From contig NZ_JACORU010000007.1 in the NCBI RefSeq assembly GCF_014297445.1, forward strand, positions 124,001 to 188,000: DNA of 64,000 nucleotides. Reading direction: 5' to 3'. The notes under the pieces are model-generated. The model saw only the letters and a list, made by a program, of their open reading frames with translations. It did not search any database and was not told the origin of the DNA. This DNA is from Ramlibacter albus (lineage in GTDB: Bacteria > Pseudomonadota > Gammaproteobacteria > Burkholderiales > Burkholderiaceae_C). Positions 63,445 to 64,000 of the stretch are shown here, in pieces. Made by a program: the position numbers and the translations under genes. Numbering within the stretch: position 1 is the stretch's first letter; each line of letters starts with the position of its first letter.

Positions 63445-64000
63445 GCCGCTTCTTCGGGGCGACGTCCCCGTGCAGCGCCATCAGCGCGGCCTGCGCGCCC
63501 GGCCCCTTGTGCTTCGCATGCGCATCAACGCGGACATACGTGCCGTCCGGGCGCATGTCCCATGCGTCGAGGCGGTCCTGCAGGTAGGGCACGAGGCACT
63601 CGTCGACGATGCGCCGGCGCAGCAGCGGGTCGGCCACGGGCCACGCCAGCTCCACCCGCCGCAGCATGTTGCGGTTCATCCAGTCGGCGCTGGAGAGGAA
63701 CACATCCTCCTCGTCGCCGCGGCGGAAGTAGAAGATGCGCGTGTGCTCCAGGAAGCGCCCGACCACCGAGCGCACGCGCACGTTGCCGGTCACGCCCGGC
63801 ACCTGCGCGGGCAGCATGCACGCGCCGCGCACGACGAGGTCGATCTTCGCGCCCGCCTGCGACGCGCGCACGAGGGCCAGCATCAGCGGCTCGTCGGTCA
63901 GCGCGTTCATCTTCAGCACGATGCGGGCCGGCCGGCCCGAGCGGGCCGCATCGGCCACCTCGTCCACCTTGTCGATGAGGCGGCGCTGCAGCTGGAACGG
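63431..64000 (-). CDS. ppk1: polyphosphate kinase 1, C-terminal part (partial)
   Basis: The 3' end of a gene that continues beyond 64000. The visible 189 or so residues include FQLQRRLIDKVDE, RIVLKMNALTDEPLM, VRSVVGRFLEHTRIFYFRRG and FLSSADWMNRNMLRRVELAWPV, the C-terminal phosphotransfer region of PPK1. PPK1 makes long-chain polyphosphate from ATP. The last 14 bp overlap the convergent MscS gene. Confidence 0.93.
   Translation of the reverse strand, partial: PFQLQRRLIDKVDEVADAARSGRPARIVLKMNALTDEPLMLALVRASQAGAKIDLVVRGACMLPAQVPGVTGNVRVRSVVGRFLEHTRIFYFRRGDEEDVFLSSADWMNRNMLRRVELAWPVADPLLRRRIVDECLVPYLQDRLDAWDMRPDGTYVRVDAHAKHKGPGAQAALMALHGDVAPKKRLRPA

Overview
This window is very GC-rich, densely packed chromosomal DNA from a betaproteobacterium, most likely order Burkholderiales, family Comamonadaceae (Ramlibacter/Variovorax/Acidovorax-like). 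The call rests on protein similarity recalled from memory and on gene order: hemN next to fnr, dnaX-ybaB-recR, trxA-rho-rpmE2, rnhA/methyltransferase opposite gloB-mltD, and a Bug/TctC-type binding protein. No tRNA, rRNA, CRISPR array, prophage or insertion sequence was seen. One stable RNA gene was found, the SRP RNA ffs.

Layout. 0-3.7 kb: end of a MarR-type regulator, then a low-oxygen block (TauE/SafE-like membrane protein and hemN facing fnr, with FNR boxes between) and a DksA-like zinc-finger gene. 3.7-7.7 kb: trehalose/glycogen enzymes treZ and a debranching enzyme. 7.7-12.3 kb: a receptor with a degenerate GGDEF domain, a glutathione S-transferase, an XRE regulator and several small proteins (CsbD-like, a HExxH protein). 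12.3-15.2 kb: soluble and proton-pumping pyrophosphatases back to back. 15.2-20.7 kb: TetR regulator/di-iron hydrolase pair, an aldehyde dehydrogenase, and a three-gene operon of exported proteins around an M48 protease. 20.8-26.5 kb: a short-chain dehydrogenase, molybdenum cofactor genes moaA-mobA-moeA, and an opposing MoaD-like/Asp-box pair followed by a flavin-binding stress protein.

26.5-32.4 kb: mazEF with an operator-rich promoter, an RND efflux pump and its adaptor, and rnhA. 32.4-36.3 kb: methyltransferase, gloB, mltD and small envelope genes. 36.3-40.1 kb: an ABC importer of the SsuABC/TauABC class with an inserted TctC-type binding protein. 40.2-43.3 kb: MAPEG protein, recR, ybaB and dnaX (A9 slippery run plus SD-like element, predicted to make both tau and gamma). 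43.3-47.7 kb: a RelE/HigB-type toxin-antitoxin pair, ffs, and an operon of a PRPP-synthetase paralogue, a second DksA-like protein and an archaeal-type AMP/thymidine phosphorylase. 47.7-53.5 kb: addAB-like recombination helicase/nucleases. 53.6-57.3 kb: trxA, rho, two ABC amino-acid transport genes without an ATPase, and rpmE2. 57.3-64 kb: a GT39-like membrane protein, a MATE exporter, and polyphosphate genes (two-domain PPK2 family enzyme, a CNBD-containing MscS channel, and the 3' end of ppk1).

Most genes are core metabolism. The parts that deserve a second look are the PRPP synthetase paralogue/phosphorylase operon, the MoaD-like/Asp-box pair, the dnaX slippage site with a REP-like palindrome in its tau-specific region, the two toxin-antitoxin promoters, and the several convergent gene pairs whose stop codons overlap. 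All family names come from reading the translated sequences; no database search was possible.
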